The notes under the pieces are model-generated. The model searched no databases. It was given only the letters and a program-made list of their open reading frames with translations, and was not told where the DNA came from. This document shows, one piece after another, positions 5,095 through 6,263 of a stretch of DNA of 6,263 nt. How positions within the stretch are numbered: position 1 is the stretch's first letter; each line of letters begins with the position of its first letter. Both the position numbers and the translations under genes were made by a program. Location: assembly GCA_030636245.1 (NCBI GenBank), contig DAOVXI010000108.1, positions 1-6,263 on the forward strand. Direction: 5' to 3'. The stretch is from Deltaproteobacteria bacterium (GTDB taxonomy: Bacteria > Desulfobacterota > GWC2-55-46 > DRQE01).

Positions 5095-6263
5095 CTAGGA
5101 TCTTTTAGAGCGTATGCTAACGACCCTGTTCAGTATCTTGTCCGCTACCTCTGCTTTGGGAAGGTCCTTTTGAGGTTCAGCACGCCCGTCGCTTAAAATA
5201 AAGGTAACCTCATTGGTTTCCTTCGATAGTGCGGCCGGGGTGTTGGCAACGACCATGTCGAGGTTCTTGCTCTTAAGCTTCTTTGTGGCATTTTCTATAA
5301 GCTCACTGCTTTCAAGCGCAAAGCCCACCAGTATCTGGGAACTCTTCTTCTCGCCAAGGCCCTTTAGGATATCCGGCGCACGTTCAAGCTTCAACTCAAG
5401 CTCAGCAGCAATCTTCTTTATCTTCTTCTTACTTACATTCAAAGGCCTGAAGTCCGAGACAGCAGCAGCCATAATCACAACCGTGGACTGGGGATAGTGA
5501 GAGGCCACCGATCCGTGCATCTCCTCAGAGGTCTCGACCTTGACAAGATCCACACCCGGTGGTTTTCTGAGCGTGCTCGTGCCGCTGACCAGCACAACCT
5601 CGGCTCCCCTTCTCTTGGCAGCCCGTGCTATCGCATAGCCCATCTTGCCGCTTGATGCGTTGGATAAGAACCGTACCGGGTCTATCGGCTCACGTGTCGC
5701 TCCGGCCGTTACCAAAACCTTTTCTCCGGCAAGGTCCTTCTCGCTCAAGGATTCTCTTATGGCTTCAACAATATCCTCCGGCTCGGCCAAGCGTCCGGTA
5801 CCTTCCCATCCGCAGGCAAGCTCCCCCGTGCCGGGGTCTATAAAGCCGTAGCCCAGAGCGCTTAATTTTCTCATGTTCTCCTGAACTATCTCATTCTTAT
5901 ACATCCTTGTGTTCATGGCGGGAGCCAGAATGACCGGTTGGTTGGCAGCCATAATAAGTGAGGTAGGAAGGTCATCGGCAATGCCTCCGGCGATCTTACC
6001 TATAATATTTGCGGTTGCCGGAGCTACGACTATAAGGTCTGCGCTGTCAGTTAGATCAATATGACTTATACGCCCCGAGTTGAACATGTCATAGCCGGTC
6101 TCATTCGAGCTCAAGGCACTTAGCGTCATGGGCGTTATGAACTCGGTAGCGCTCTTTGTCATAACAGGATAAACCGCAGCGCCCTCTTTCACCAAGAGCC
6201 GTGTAAGCTCGCATGCCTTATACGCCGCGATGGAGCCTGAGACACATAAGATTATTTTCTTAT
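5095..6263 (-). CDS. coaBC: Bifunctional phosphopantothenoylcysteine decarboxylase / phosphopantothenate-cysteine ligase (5' end cut by window edge)
   Basis: CoaBC couples cysteine to 4'-phosphopantothenate and then decarboxylates the product to 4'-phosphopantetheine, two steps of coenzyme A synthesis in the cytosol. The 388 visible residues begin KKIILCVSGSIAAYK, the usual N-terminus, so only a few residues lie beyond the edge; the apparent TTG start at 6195 is internal. The FMN-binding CoaC half (visible residues 1 to about 178) shows the GSIAAYK loop, His67 in ISHIDL, PATAN (81-85), PAMNTRM (114-120) and the active-site Cys150 in ACGWEGTGR. The CoaB half (about 180-388) shows VTAGATREPID, FLSNASSGKMGYAIA, AAVSDFRP (266-273) and the Lys-rich KKKIKK (278-283) that supplies the conserved ligase lysine, then LDMVVANTP. 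Both halves look active. It lies on the same strand as the nfeD operon but is separated from it by two opposite-strand genes. Confidence 0.96.
   Translation of the reverse strand, partial: KKIILCVSGSIAAYKACELTRLLVKEGAAVYPVMTKSATEFITPMTLSALSSNETGYDMFNSGRISHIDLTDSADLIVVAPATANIIGKIAGGIADDLPTSLIMAANQPVILAPAMNTRMYKNEIVQENMRKLSALGYGFIDPGTGELACGWEGTGRLAEPEDIVEAIRESLSEKDLAGEKVLVTAGATREPIDPVRFLSNASSGKMGYAIARAAKRRGAEVVLVSGTSTLRKPPGVDLVKVETSEEMHGSVASHYPQSTVVIMAAAVSDFRPLNVSKKKIKKIAAELELKLERAPDILKGLGEKKSSQILVGFALESSELIENATKKLKSKNLDMVVANTPAALSKETNEVTFILSDGRAEPQKDLPKAEVADKILNRVVSIRSKRS

Noticed and set aside
5068..5099. GGAA/TTCC pairing and CCTAGG palindrome between the receiver and coaBC stops
   Set aside because: A stem of four pairs without a T-run does not make a credible bidirectional terminator.

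Overview
The window looks like chromosomal DNA from a Gram-negative bacterium of the broad deltaproteobacterial (Desulfobacterota-like) type. This rests on gene content and protein style: a long serine-protease NfeD paired with a slipin, a short GHR-type RadC, a family-4-UDG-like protein directly upstream of NfeD, and CoaBC nearby on the same strand. That lineage call is an inference from remembered gene neighbourhoods, not a measured placement. No rRNA, tRNA, IS element, CRISPR array or integrase was seen.

Layout. Bases 1-43 carry what may be the last codons of a + strand gene. From 3535 down to 118 runs a tight four-gene minus-strand operon: a degenerate uracil-DNA-glycosylase-like protein (3535-3032), a ClpP-class NfeD membrane protease (3032-1626), a slipin/stomatin (1602-847) and RadC (834-118). 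Junctions are a 1-base TGATG overlap, a 23-base gap and a 12-base gap. A plausible promoter (TTGCCA-16-TATAAT) lies about 57 bases upstream of the first gene. Divergent from it, on the + strand, are an exported zinc-dependent phospholipase C-like protein (3598-4467) and, behind its own strong promoter and an A/C-rich leader of about 160 bases, a stand-alone receiver domain (4705-5067). Convergent with the receiver gene, a nearly complete coaBC (6263-5095, minus) runs off the right edge; only its first few codons are missing.

How the genes may work together. NfeD and slipin form a known membrane pair in which the NfeD protease cuts the hydrophobic tail of the slipin, and both the catalytic residues and the tail are present here. 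CoaBC makes 4'-phosphopantetheine for coenzyme A. RadC is a JAMM-domain protein of unsettled function. The UDG-like protein keeps the fold signature at its C-terminus but has lost all cysteines and both catalytic motifs.

The points most worth a second look are the inactivated UDG-like protein at the head of the NfeD operon, the receiver domain with a stripped phosphorylation pocket, its leader with three possible anti-Shine-Dalgarno elements, and the two + strand genes placed inside an otherwise minus-strand coaBC-to-radC series. No clearly new multi-gene system is evident.
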